This document shows, in pieces, positions 23,976-34,560 of a stretch of DNA of 64,000 nucleotides. The stretch is from Eonycteris spelaea (lineage: Eukaryota; Chordata; Mammalia; Chiroptera; Pteropodidae): positions 7,391,001 through 7,455,000 of the forward strand of contig PUFA01000070.1 in the NCBI GenBank assembly GCA_003508835.1, read 5' to 3'. The notes under the pieces were generated by a model. That model did no database searches. It saw nothing but the letters and a program-made list of their open reading frames with translations, and was not told the origin of the DNA. Numbering within the stretch: position 1 is the stretch's first letter; every line of letters starts with the position of its first letter. A program made the translations under genes and the position numbers.

Positions 23976-25394
23976 AACAATAATCAAAACAGCATGGTAC
24001 TGGCATAAAAACAGATACATTGATCAATGGAACAGAATAGAAAGCCCAGAAAAAAATCCACATCTATATACTCATTTACTATATAACAAAAGAGGCAAGA
24101 CTATACAATGGGGTAAAGAGGGTCTCTTCAATAAATGGTGTTGGGAAAATTGGACAGATACAAATGAAACTAGACCACCTTCTTACACCATATATAAAAA
24201 TAGACTCAAAATGGATTAAAGACTTAAATATAGAACACGAAACCATAAAACTTGTAGAAGAAAACATAGGCCGTAAACTCTCTGATATTGCTACTAGTAA
24301 TTTCTTTTTGGATATATCTCTTCAGGCAAAGGAACCAAAAAGAAAAAAATGGGACTAAATAAAACTAAAAGTTTCTGCACAACAAAGGAAACCATCAACA
24401 AAACAAAAAGATAACCTACTGAATGGGAGAAGATATTCGCTTATGGTATATCTGATAAGGGGTTAATATCCAAAATAAATAAAGAATTCATACAACTCAA
24501 CAACAACAACAAACAATCCAATTAAAAAATTGGCAGAAGACTTGAATAGATATTTCTCCAAAAAGGAAATACGCATGGCCAACAGACATATGAAAAGATG
24601 CTCAAGGTTGCTAATCATCAGAGAAATGAGAATTAAGAACACAATGATATATCACCTCATACCTGTCAGAATGGCTATGATCGATATAAATCAAAAACAA
24701 CCAGTTGGCAAGGATGTGGGAAAAAAGGAACCCTCATACATTGTTGGTGGGATTGCAAATTGGTACATCCACTATGGAAAACAGTCTGGAGGTTCCTCAA
24801 AAAATTAACAATGGATCTACCTTTTGACCCAGCAATTGCACTTCTGGGTATGTATCCAAAGAAAACCAAAATGCTAATTTGTAAAGATCTGTGCATCCCT
24901 ATGTTCATGACAGTGTTATTCACAATAGCCAAGATATGGAAGCAACCTAATGCCCATCAGCAGACAATTGGATAAAGAAATTATGGTTCATATATACAAT
25001 GGAAATTACTCAGCCATAAAAAATAAAATCTTATCATTTGCAATGGCATGGATAGACCTAGAGGTTATTACGCTGAGCAAGATAAGTCAGACAGAGAAGA
25101 TAAATACCACATGATTTCATTATATGAGGAATCTAAGGAACAAAAAGAACAAACTAATCGAAAATAGACTCGCAAATACAGAGGACAACCTGGTGACTGC
25201 CAGACAAAAAGGGGGTTGAGGCCTGAGAGAAAGGGGTGAAGGGGCATAGGGAATGCAGTCAGCAGTAATGTAATAGCTATGTGTAGAGCCACATGGGTGA
25301 TAGAGTAATTGGGGGGATCATTTCATAAATTATATAAATGTCTGATCACTGTACTATATACGCAAAGCTAATAATAAAATAAAATGCTTTAAAA
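23976..25394 (+). mobile_element. 5'-truncated L1 with target-site duplications
   Basis: This is the clearest and apparently youngest L1 in the window. The body covers the C-terminal part of ORF2 and the 3' untranslated region and ends in an A-rich tail (to 25394). ORF2 text is recognisable: 'tggtactggcataaaaacag' (23995) and codons reading [17 protein letters not shown] (from 24551) and [13 protein letters not shown] (from 24821). The frame is dead: there is an in-frame stop at 24356-24358 with the same frame resuming at 24530, and a shift to another frame near 24780. The tail block 'aattatataaatgtctgatc' (25328) resembles laurasiatherian, perhaps bat, L1 3' ends from memory. An intact copy would encode reverse transcriptase. 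This copy encodes nothing functional. Confidence 0.93.
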
Positions 25395-25408
25395 AAGAAC
25401 AGTCAGCT
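25395..25408. repeat. 3' target-site duplication of the L1 at 23976
   Basis: Exact 14-base copy of 23962-23975, directly after the A-rich L1 tail. Confidence 0.9.
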
Positions 25409-25739
25409 CATCTGATGTCCTAGCTTCCTGGATCAGATATAGTTTAGTTTGGTTAGAGTACAAGCAGGTGTAACAAAGAAACTTGGAAATAAATGAGATG
25501 GGAATTTGTTCTCTCTCATATGTAGCCTTTTCAAGCTGGCAGATTGGCTTTGCTACAGAACTCATTCCAGTATCTTGATCCTTCAATATTGTGGTTTGGG
25601 CACCCTCTAGAGTGCTGTCATCCCCTGGTCTATCAATGCTAGAAACAGCTAACATGTACCACATGTCCATGTTTCTGCACATGGGGATGGGAGAAACAGG
25701 TCCTGGGGGACATGGCTTTATCTTTAAGAGAACCTAGAA
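25409..25739. other. Unassigned sequence after the L1
   Basis: Some blocks recall the same ancient repeat suggested for 25740-25935, but I cannot support a call. A 97-codon minus frame (25389-25682) overlaps the L1 tail and is chance. Confidence 0.4.
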
Positions 25740-25935
25740 GTGGCAAATTTCATTTCTGTTCACATCATAGTGACCAGAACTAACTCACATGGTCATAGCA
25801 GGCTGCAAAGGTGGTTAGCCTGTGCTCAGCTGAAACTCAGGAGAAGTTCTGTTGAGAAAGGAAGAAGGAGAAATGGATGTGTGGGAACAATCATTACTCA
25901 GGACTACATGAAGGGATTGTCAAGTTAAAATAAAC
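25740..25935 (+). repeat. Possible ancient interspersed repeat, family not assigned
   Basis: 'catagtgaccagaactaact' near 25766, 'cacatggtcatagcaggctg' near 25786 and 'ggaagaaggagaaatggatg' near 25860 resemble a widespread old mammalian repeat I cannot name. A 62-codon plus frame crosses it and is unlikely to be coding. Confidence 0.35.
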
Positions 25936-26710
25936 CAATCAGATGTTCCCTCTGAAACATGCAAAGTGATAATGCAACTAAATATGGTTAGAGTTCATGC
26001 AGTTCACTGTCTGAGAGACTGTGAAGCAGTTTGCCAATTACTACTACCAAGACTCTCTGGAGCTGTTCCAGGTCTGGTTCTTCATTCTTCTCTTTGATCT
26101 GGATGAGTCTCTGGATGGTCCAATATGTCCCCTTTTCCAGCAACAAGATTGTCTCAAAGGATCAAAATATCTGTCTGTGGAGGTAATTATGTTACAGACA
26201 AGCATTAAATAGGGTGCAATGTATTTTTTTCACCTTTTAAAAAAGGGTTAATTAATTTTATTCTAAACGAATACTTGTTATATTTTATTTTATTAGGGAG
26301 ATAGCATATCAGTTTTTGATTCTGCAGTGGGCAGAGAGATCCTAACACCTCTGCTTCACTAACATACACACAAACCAAATAAATGTCAGAAAAAATTATT
26401 TTTAAATTATCCTTTTAGGTAAGTGGTGAGCCTTCAGAAAAGTGAGTGAATCACACAAAAAAGCAGGATTGCATAAATGGAAATAAGTAGGTAGTGATGA
26501 AACTCCTGGTATCTCTGAGAGAATGTGACAATCCAGTTGGCTTAGAGCTTCTACCTGCATGTGTGGTGGGGCGGTGGGGGGAGGGGGTGGGGAGTAGAGA
26601 AGGAAGGAGAGTCTTGGACCTAACTAGAATGAAGAGCCAGATCATAGCTTCTTTGAAAAGTCAGGATTCATAAAATATCACATCTTCAGAAAAATGGTGA
26701 AGAAATTTTT
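25936..26710. other. Unassigned sequence
   Basis: No gene is visible. It includes a G-quadruplex-type motif, listed separately. Confidence 0.5.
26568..26592 (+). other. Strong G-quadruplex-type motif
   Basis: G-runs at 26568-26571, 26576-26581, 26583-26587 and 26589-26592 have loops of 4, 1 and 1 bases. This is a canonical G4 pattern with very short loops, in otherwise AT-rich DNA. Confidence 0.75.
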
Positions 26711-26725
26711 AAATGTGCTTTTTCT
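26711..26725. repeat. Left target-site duplication of the inverted L1
   Basis: 'aaatgtgctttttct' matches 'aaatgtactttttct' at 27150-27164 in 14 of 15 positions. Confidence 0.75.
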
Positions 26726-27149
26726 TTTCTTCCCTTCCCCTACCAGCTTTATTGGTGTATAATTTTTTAGTATACCATACAGTATTTTTAACTATTGTCA
26801 CCATGCAAAAATCAGTTATATTTCTATACATTAATAATAAACTATCCAAAAAAGAAATTAAGAAAATAATCCCACTTACAATAGCATTTAGAAAAGACTT
26901 AGAATAACTTTAACCAAGGAGATGAAAGATGCATATATTAAAAACTATTTATTTCATAAAAAAAAACAATTAATGAAACGATATTCCATGTTCATGGATT
27001 AGAAGAATTCATTTGTTAAAAGGTCCATACTATCCAAAGCAATCTACAGATTTAATGCAATCTCTATCAAAATTTCATAACGCTTTTTGAAGAAATGGAT
27101 AAAACAATCCTAAAATTTATATGGAACCACAAAGGTCCCTAAACAGCTA
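26726..27149 (-). mobile_element. Short L1 with internal inversion (twin-priming form)
   Basis: A pyrimidine-rich stretch (reversed poly-A region) is followed by antisense L1 3'-end sequence at about 26744-26803 ('ccagctttattggtgtataa', 'tttttaactattgtcaccat'). From about 26804 the orientation flips to sense ORF2: 'caaaaatcagttatatttct' (26806), 'tttcataaaaa' and indels, 'ccatgttcatggattagaag' (26986), 'catactatccaaagcaatct' (27027), and 'aaaatttatatggaaccaca' ending near 27132. A minus-strand insertion with an inverted 5' part and flanking duplications is what twin-primed target-site reverse transcription leaves. Confidence 0.75.
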
Positions 27150-27164
27150 AAATGTACTTTTTCT
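27150..27164. repeat. Right target-site duplication of the inverted L1
   Basis: Matches 26711-26725 with one mismatch. It lies directly after the ORF2 segment. Confidence 0.75.
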
Positions 27165-27289
27165 GAATTACATTTTTTCCTTTTTATGATCTTCCACACT
27201 TTAATATTCTCTTATATCTTCATAGCTATGTGAATTAAATACATTACCTATATATTTCTTTTTTTCCTTAATAATTATCTTATAGAAAG
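27165..27289. other. Unassigned spacer between the L1 and the L2
   Basis: Short AT-rich stretch with nothing recognisable. Confidence 0.5.
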
Positions 27290-28600
27290 GCTTTTGTTCA
27301 TGTAACAAATATTCACAGAGTAACAATTATATAAAACTATTTTGGATGCAAATTTAAGAAAACAAACAAAAACGAAGTAAAATCCCTGCTCTTATAGAGC
27401 TTATATTCTAGCAAAGGCGTAAATAAACTGATGTATAATTTTACATGCACATAAGTTCTGTGAAGAAATATAAATAAAGGGTGGAGAATAGACAGCGAAT
27501 ATAGGAAAAGCTTCTCTGAAACGATGACATTTAAGTAGCAACCTAAAGTGAGGGGAAATACCACGTGAGGGTGTAGGGGAAGGTATTCCAAGGAAAGAAA
27601 GTGACAAATTCATAGACCAAAGGATGGGAATAAGGACGTATATTCAGGGACCACAAGAAGAAGGGTATATTGGAACAAAATTAAAAGAAGAGTGGGAGTA
27701 TGTACATGAGAGGGCGCAATAGGCAGAGGTCCAATTACATAGGGTCTTTTGGCCAGACAAAAAGGGCTTTAAATTTTATTCTAAGTATGATGGGAAACCA
27801 TTGATCTGTTTTAACATAATCTGATTTACATCTACCCAAATTACACTGCTCCTATGTAGAAACCAAACACTACCAGATGAGTAAGAGTAGAAGCAAGAAT
27901 AGTTGTCGGGGGTAACCTAATCAAGAGATGGTGATGCCTTGGACCGCGTTAATGAGCAGAAGTGGTCAAACTCAGGATATATGTTTAGAATAAAGCTAAA
28001 GGGCTTTTTTATGGATTCAGTGTGAGATACTGGGGAAATGAAGGATTTAAGCATGAGGCTTGGTGTTTGGGCTAGAGCATCTGGGTGAATGGTGCAGCAT
28101 TTAGTGAGGTCAGAAAGTAAAAGAAGAGCTTAATGTGTAAGGGATTGAGACAAATTGACCAGTAGTTTAATTTTCAACATGTTAAGTTTGATATTGCCAG
28201 TTAGACATCCAAGCAGAGACGTTGAGCAGGCAGTTTAGGTAAGAGTCTGGAGCTCAAGGTTGAAGCAGGGTGGGAGATGTACACGTGGAGTCATCAAAGC
28301 AGAGATGGTATTTAAATCTGTGGGATTATGTGAAATCACCCAGGAATGGTTGCAGCTGACAGGATTGAGCCCTGGGAAAAAGCAACAATTAGAACTCAGG
28401 TAGAGAAGGAAAAACCAGCAAAGGAGTCTGAGATAAAGTGACCAATGAAGAAGAAGAAAAGCAGGACTTTGTGGGACCTAAGGATAAGTCATATGTGTTT
28501 TAAGAATGAGAAAAATGCCAACCAATGTCTAGTGCTGCTAAAAGGTCAAAAGAAGAAAAAAACTGAGAATTGACCATTTGGCAACCTAGAGGACTGTGTC
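27290..28600 (-). mobile_element. Long L2 LINE fragment, antisense
   Basis: Plus-strand order matches an inverted L2 for about 1.3 kb: 'aaaatccctgctcttataga' (27380), 'gaggtccaattacatagggt' (27726), 'aaattttattctaagtatga' (27771), 'catctgggtgaatggtgcag' (28078), 'caacatgttaagtttgatat' (28175), 'ttagacatccaagcagagac' (28201), 'gtctggagctcaaggttgaa' (28246), 'gattgagccctgggaaaaag' (28364). It reaches back into the part that encoded the L2 reverse transcriptase. No frame survives. Confidence 0.85.
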
Positions 28601-29199
28601 AAAGATTGTCCTGTATGGATCTTTCACATAAAAGAAATGAAGTTAATTCTACCTTGCCTGGAGTAGAGAGAAGAATGGAATCAGAGCTTTTATGGGAGAT
28701 ATTTTTATTTGACTTTTTTAAAAAAATTTTTTGTGTCAGCCTTGAGCCAAGGCAAAGAAAGTACTCTTCCTTTCCTGATAAGATCGCTCTCAGTGTGTGC
28801 TGGCAGGGCCCTTTCCTTGGTATAATTGGAGCAGTCTCAGATAAGTTTAAGCTGGAGGTAGGTGCTGTCTTGGGTTTTGACTCTGGCTGGCCATGGGCAT
28901 GCTTCCCAGAGCACTGATGGAGTTGAAATTTGCCTCCTGACAGCCTGCATCCTGTCCTCAGCCCATGACTTGCCCCTCTGATTGAGGAGTCACTGAGGGG
29001 ACTTATTTCATAGTTTTTCCTACTTTGTTTCCAAGTGAAAGGTGTAAAGTCATGGGTCAATCTGGAAGTATCTGCACTGAAAAAATAATAAAAATTTCAT
29101 TGAAAATTTTTTTCCTATGTAGTTGCAACTGATAACTAGTTTTCAGGGCTTTTACTCTTTCCATCTATTTTAAGGTATCTTGTATTCTGGAAAATATGT
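28601..29199. other. Unassigned, less AT-rich segment
   Basis: 28730-28990 is noticeably richer in G+C than the surroundings. The same DNA is open on both strands: 115 codons plus at 28570-28917 and 153 codons minus at 28599-29060. Neither has a recognisable domain. The plus frame starts inside the L2 end, so I do not call a gene. GATA-factor-type motifs occur ('ctgataagat' near 28776, 'cagataag' near 28838). Confidence 0.4.
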
Positions 29200-30360
29200 A
29201 CTTTGAGAATCAAATGAATGGATGATCTAGGGTTACACAAAGAATTCTGAGATTTTACATAAAAAATATAAGCCATAGAAAGAAGAATTGAAATATTGAA
29301 ACTCATCAAAATTAAAACCTTTTTGTCTGTGAAGTTCTATGTGAGGAGGATGAAAAGACAAGCTACACTTTTGGATAAAATATTTATGAACCACATATTT
29401 GATAAAGAACTCACATCTAGAATATCTCAAAACTCAAATGCCAAACTTCTCAATTTTCAAAACTCATAACAAAACCAAACAATGAAATTACAAAGTGAGC
29501 AAAAGACATCAACAGACATATCACTGAAGAGAATATACAGATGCCAAATAAACACTGTGAAAACAATTAGAAGTTTCTTAATGCTTAAACATGCAACTTC
29601 CATATAACCAGCAATTGCATTCTTGGGCATCCAACCTGGAGAAATATAAACTAATGGTTACACAAAAACTTGTACATAAATGCTCATAGCAGCTTTATTT
29701 ATAATACCCCCAAACTGGAAGCAAGCCAGATTTACTTCGATGAGTGAATAGTTAAATTTACTGTGGTATATTCATGCCATGGAATACTATTCAACAATAA
29801 AAAGGAACAAACCGTTGACTCCCAAGCAGCTTGGTTGGATCTCAAGGGTATTATGCTGAATGAAATAAGCAAATCTCAAAAGGCTACGCAGTGTATGATT
29901 CCAGTAATACGACTTTTTGGTAATGAAAATATTTCACAAATGAACCAATTAGGTTTTTCAGGCACAGGCATTTGATGAAGGAGAAAAGAAATGAACAATG
30001 AGGTATCTTTGTGGTTGTGGTACTTGTTTAGTATCTTGCTTGTGGTGGTAGATACGTGAAACTACACATGTGATAAAATTGCATAGAACTAAATACAAAA
30101 GACAAAAAGAGAGGGAGAGGGAGAGGCAGAGGGATGGAGAGAGAAACGAGTACAAGTAAAACTGGGGAAATCTGAATAAGCCAGGTGGAGTTCATCAATC
30201 TTAATATTCTGGCTATGATATACCATAATTTTACAACATCACTGTTTGAGGAAATTGGGTAGAGGGTACACAGATTCTCCCTGCATTATTTGGCACAACT
30301 GCATGTGACTGTACAATTTTCTCAGTAGATATTTCAAGTAAAATACATTTTAGGAAATAA
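29200..30360 (+). mobile_element. Old L1 3' half, sense
   Basis: It begins with ORF2 C-terminal sequence ('ctcatcaaaattaaaacctt' 29302, 'gatgaaaagacaagctacac' 29349, 'gcaaaagacatcaacagaca' 29499). It continues through 'ttgcattcttgggcatccaa' (29614) and 'gccatggaatactattcaac' (29776). It ends in an L1 3' untranslated region with 'actggggaaatctgaataag' (30161) and 'ttgggtagagggtacacaga' (30256). It is far more diverged than the L1 at 23976 and its frames are broken. An internal purine-rich simple repeat lies at 30105-30150. Confidence 0.85.
30105..30150. repeat. GA/GGGA-rich simple repeat
   Basis: A 'gagggagagggagaggcaga' tract inside the 3' untranslated region of the L1 at 29200-30360. Confidence 0.8.
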
Positions 30361-31044
30361 TGAAAAAACTTGCTTTGCTTTAGCTACAACCACTACTTCA
30401 ACATAGTGCTGAATTGGCGAGTCATGTGAGAATCTTGTTTAGATTCTTCCATTCTATAAAAGTATATACAGTACTTCTTATCATCCACTTATTTAATTCC
30501 AAAAGTATATATTTTCCAGAACAGTACAAGATACCTTTATAGCAGGTGTTCACCAAAGAAATGGTTTTGGAAGCTACTCCACATTAAGGATGCTTACTGG
30601 TTCAACTGGGAGAAAGATCTTGGCCAAATGACACCAAGAAAAAGGGTAAAAATCTGGATGTGTGAATGTGTTGTTTACCTTAATGATAAAGATTTGTTCA
30701 CAAAGTTGGATTACATTCCATTTTCCCCCAAGAGGTAACTCTCAATCAATGACTGCAAGGCAAAATTTTAAATATTTTCACAGGATCATGGTGATGTAAA
30801 CAAAACGTAGAGTCAGATGAAAAGACTTCACTGCAGAAACTCTATTGAAAATCTCAGTTCATTTACCTGTGATGAAAATTATATTATTAGAGATAAAAGA
30901 TTCTAACATTTTTCTTTACTAAAATAGTTATTTGAGGCCTATCACCCTGAGACACAAAAGAAGACTGACCAGGAAAACAGATAACCTTTCAATTCTTGAT
31001 ATGGACCTCATAGCAAAGAGGTTCAATTATCAAAATTTCCACTA

Positions 31045-31070
31045 AGAGTGTCACCTCTTTATGACACTCT
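31045..31070. repeat. Inverted repeat (9 bp arms, 8-base loop)
   Basis: 'agagtgtca' (31045-31053) and 'tgacactct' (31062-31070) are exact reverse complements. Confidence 0.8.
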
Positions 31071-31239
31071 GGGACTCTCTCCTCATTGATAACTGGCATG
31101 GCTAACAAGAATAATATTTTTACAGAAAGAAATCTAACTATGGGAGGTGAACACACAATGTAAATATATATATATGCTTTACTGTTAAAGTGTACTGCTG
31201 AAACTTATTGGATTTTGTTAACCAATGTCAACATAATAA

Positions 31240-31264
31240 ATAGATAGATAGATAGATAGATAGA
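31240..31264. repeat. (ATAG)n microsatellite, about 6 units
   Basis: Perfect short tetranucleotide array, the second GATA-type array in the window. Confidence 0.9.
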
Positions 31265-32239
31265 AAAATCTTTTTTTAAGTTTTACTTATATTTATCTAA
31301 AAATACTGTGACACTGTGGTAAAGAGTGGTATTTGATAGGCATTAAATATGACATGCAGTGTGAGTTGCTTTGAGTCTCTGGTTTTTTTAGTTTTTAATT
31401 TTCCAAATCATTTATAACTTAGTACAACAGTTAATTACCAATTAAGTGATGATGACCATGACTTTCATTTGGGATCTATTTGTTTTTTGTGGTAACTTAC
31501 AATTTTTAAAAGTTAAAACACATGGAATACTGATTTTATGTGAATTTTCAAGGTAAAATAGAAATCTCAAGACTTTTTTTTCCCCTGGCCATGGCTACTT
31601 TGAGCAACTGGAAAGGTCTGTTTTTAGGCTGAGATGACAGCAATCCCACAATCACAAGTGGTCCACAGATGTATGATAATTTGAGCACGACGTGTTTCTG
31701 AATCCTCTCTTCAAACTGTTGCATTTTCTGGTAAGCTTTGTTTGATATTCGGAAATAGCAAATGTGAAAGTGCCTTGAATTTAATTATATCTGTAATTTC
31801 TATATGCATGAGTCAATGATACCAGCATTACATCTCTTCTAGGAAATCTCAGTTCCACAGAATGTAGTACCTGCAATCTTCATGTTGTCTTTATTTATAA
31901 TGTAGGCTCCTTGAGGGAAATGACTAATATTTTGATGACCCTCATGATGACTAAAATAAGAGTAGTGTCTCCAAATCATATTTGAGGAGTAAATGAGTGA
32001 GTTGATGCCAAACTTAGTATAAAATTTCAAGATTTATTCGATGTTATTATTACTCACAGCTGTTTTCTCGTTGTTGCTATTAAACATACCACTGAGGTAT
32101 AAATGTTGTATCCTGTGGGAGTGAAGTTTCATCTTGTCCTCAGGCCTTCACAAATGAATCTCATACTTCGGAATTTAGATCTACACCAGTCAATCCATTA
32201 CACTTGCTTGAATATATAAGAATCTTATGACGGAGTGAT

Positions 32240-32455
32240 TTAGAAACAAGGCTTGGCAGTGAAATAGATCAAACTCTGGACTTTCCAACTGTGTGGTCTT
32301 GAGCTATCCCTCAATCTCTCAAATGAAAAACGAGGATAGTAATAGTATACACCTCACTAGGTATTTGTGAAAATTAAATGGATTGATACATGGAAAGTGC
32401 TAGACACCATACCTGGCAAAGATTAAGTGCTTAATAAATGAGAGTTATTATCCAA
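32240..32455 (+). mobile_element. MIR SINE, sense
   Basis: 'aactctggactttccaactg' (32272), 'gtgtggtcttgagctatccc' (32291), 'tcaatctctcaaatgaaaaa' (32311), 'gtgaaaattaaatggattga' (32367), 'gtgcttaataaatgagagtt' (32427) follow the MIR order end to end. Confidence 0.85.
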
Positions 32456-33070
32456 GCAGTACACTGGGATACCGTATTGAGTACGAAGAAGCAACCTCGG
32501 GCTCTGCTCCTACACTTTGCCATCTAGTCTGAGTAAGCAAGATGTACGCATTAATAAATAAAACCCGGAAACACAGCGAGGAAGTGCTATTGCATAGCAC
32601 AGGGGAGGGGTACTACATAATTTCAGAAAAGAAAATAAATGAGGAAAGTAGAAGTCAGAAAAGAAATTACAGAGGAGACAGAATGTGAAGTGGGCCAAAA
32701 AGAATAAGCATAATTTCAATAAACTGATGAAGAAATTTGCGTTGAGGAAAAGGCACCAAGGAGAAGAGAACTATGTGAGCGAGAACAGAGATGCAGTAGA
32801 TGCAGTAGTGAGCACAGCAGGTGTGGGAAGCAGTGAAGTGACAGACCGATTGGAGCAAGGGCTCACTTTGGAAGCAGGTGGCGATATGGTTGGCTAAAAG
32901 GTGATTCTAAATAAAGAAGAAGATGAAAAACCAGAAGAAATTTTATTCTTTTACTATTAAATTAACAGTTATTATAGCATACTAAGGTAGAACAATGGCA
33001 GAAAAAAATTATGTTTAAGAAAAATTAATATGTATTCCATGTATTGATACTACAAATACCACTATGAAGA
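32456..33070. other. Unassigned sequence
   Basis: Purine-rich, with 'gatgcagtagatgcagtag' near 32790. An old L2 antisense relation is possible but not supportable by eye. The 70-codon plus frame at 32685-32897 has no recognisable family. Confidence 0.4.
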
Positions 33071-33079
33071 AGTTGCGTT

Positions 33080-33480
33080 GTGATGCCACCTCAACCAAAG
33101 ACTCAGCCAACCAACTCTACAGAGAATTTTGAAGCTACAATGACCTTTTAATTTGTCCGCATTTGGGTGATGGAACTGGGCCTTTATACCCCACATGGAT
33201 CAATCACCGGCTATGGGCCACTATAGTAATAGGGCATGCCTGAATAAGGTGGCTCTCTGAGCTGAAGGCAACTCCTGAAAGCAAGACACTTACAGAGAGA
33301 GTCTTCTTGCTGAAGTGAACCTAGCACCGAGGAGATCAAGGCCTCTATTTCCAAAGGAACATCTGGAAAATGTGGCATTCACTCCAGCTGTCAATACTTT
33401 CAAAGGAGGCAAACACAGAATAATGAGATGATGACTTAAGGTCTGGTCTAACTATTTCACTCCCATTTTCCTGCCCTCAA
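33080..33480 (+). other. Unassigned segment with decayed coding-like look
   Basis: The translation around 33328-33430 gives short sensible-looking stretches (for example LENVAFTPAVNTFKGGKH) broken by stops upstream. It could be a remnant of an endogenous retroviral or host pseudogene sequence, but I do not recognise it. Confidence 0.25.
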
Positions 33481-33924
33481 TTTAGTAAAAGGTGAAAGAT
33501 TTATACAATTTGAAGAGAAATCAAAGTATATATGCCCTCAATTTAGGACTCTTCCAGATCTGCAATGGGAATTTTTTTTTCAGTTGTTTCACTAAAATGG
33601 AAAAAAAAAAAAGAACCCAAAATCTCTATCAACGTTTCTTGAAAACACCAAATGTGATTTCAATTGATAGGCAGCAGAATCTTTTACAATCCTCTTTCAT
33701 CATTTCTTTCTTCCTTAAAATCTCGGAGGAATGTCAGCTGCCCCCAATTCTCTCCTCTGACTCCCATCACCAAGTCAAACCCAGTCCTGCTGCTGCGGTT
33801 GTGCTTTCCCTTTTTGCAAATCAATTCCAGGCTTACCCACTGGGACCCTCGCTGCTGTCAGGAAACATCATCCCTGCTAGTTCGTGCTCCTCTCTGATCC
33901 CCCCACACCACCCTTACCTGTAGT
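33481..33924. other. Unassigned sequence
   Basis: A 143-codon plus frame (33492-33923) and a 77-codon frame in another register overlap here. Neither shows a domain, a signal peptide or a convincing start context. Confidence 0.4.
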
Positions 33925-34525
33925 TTTTTATTACAAGGGTCCTAGAGGACATGTAACAGACACAACCTAATGCCGAAGGTTAAGTGCTTCCTCTTATTCC
34001 TTTTATGCCCCAAATATTCTGTTATTGTAATGTCCCATTTGTGTTTGTTCTCTCCATAGTCTCTCTGTATTGTCATGTTAACATGCAGTTGATGTTAAAG
34101 GAATGTACTGGACACCTCTCAGCCCGCTGTTTACTCCAGTCATTTTTGTAGCAGTCAGTTTTACACAGATATAACCTGAGAGCAACCTGCTTCTGCTGTA
34201 TCACGTGTCATTTCTCATCAGCCCCTGGCCTTCCAAGGCGCAGCCCTGGACCAGTGAAAGATTGAGGTTGATAAATAAATGTTCCTCTTCTACAGTGGAC
34301 AATGCTAAGGCATATTCTAGATGGCTTGTCAGGAGGACCCTATGGCATTGAGTTCCAGTTGCCAACAACAGTGAACCATTTGAAAACACACCCTCATTAG
34401 CTTTGCCTCTTTCCCTGGTCTTCCTGTTCTGTTTTTTGGGATCACTTCCCAGAATAAATTATCTGCACTTAAATTCTTGTCTCAGACTCTACTTTCTGAA
34501 GAGAACTCAGAGGAAGAGACAAAGG
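33925..34525 (+). repeat. Possible ancient LTR (ERVL-like) 3' part
   Basis: The end reads 'gggatcacttcccagaataa' (34439) then 'cttgtctcagactctacttt' (34476). From memory this resembles the polyadenylation-signal region and end of old ERVL-type LTRs. No retroviral coding sequence can be recognised next to it, and family and boundaries are uncertain. Confidence 0.35.
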
Positions 34526-34560
34526 AAATGAATGAATGAATGAATGAATGAATGAACGAA
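34526..34560. repeat. (GAAT)n microsatellite
   Basis: About eight AATG units with one variant (AACG) at the end. Confidence 0.9.

Larger units (their letters stand above)
30361..32239. other. Unassigned AT-rich sequence
   Basis: No gene or confident interspersed repeat is seen. It holds a short hairpin at 31045-31070 and a GATA array at 31240-31264. Confidence 0.5.

Noticed and set aside
24530..24975. L1 ORF2 as a possibly active gene
   Set aside because: 5'-truncated, with an in-frame stop just upstream and a frameshift near 24780. It is a dead copy.
28599..29060. 153-codon minus-strand open frame
   Set aside because: The opposite strand is also open over the same bases, no domain is visible, and it abuts L2 sequence. 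Its composition explains the open frames.
33492..33923. 143-codon plus-strand open frame
   Set aside because: No recognisable domain. A second overlapping frame is also open and there is no supporting signal.
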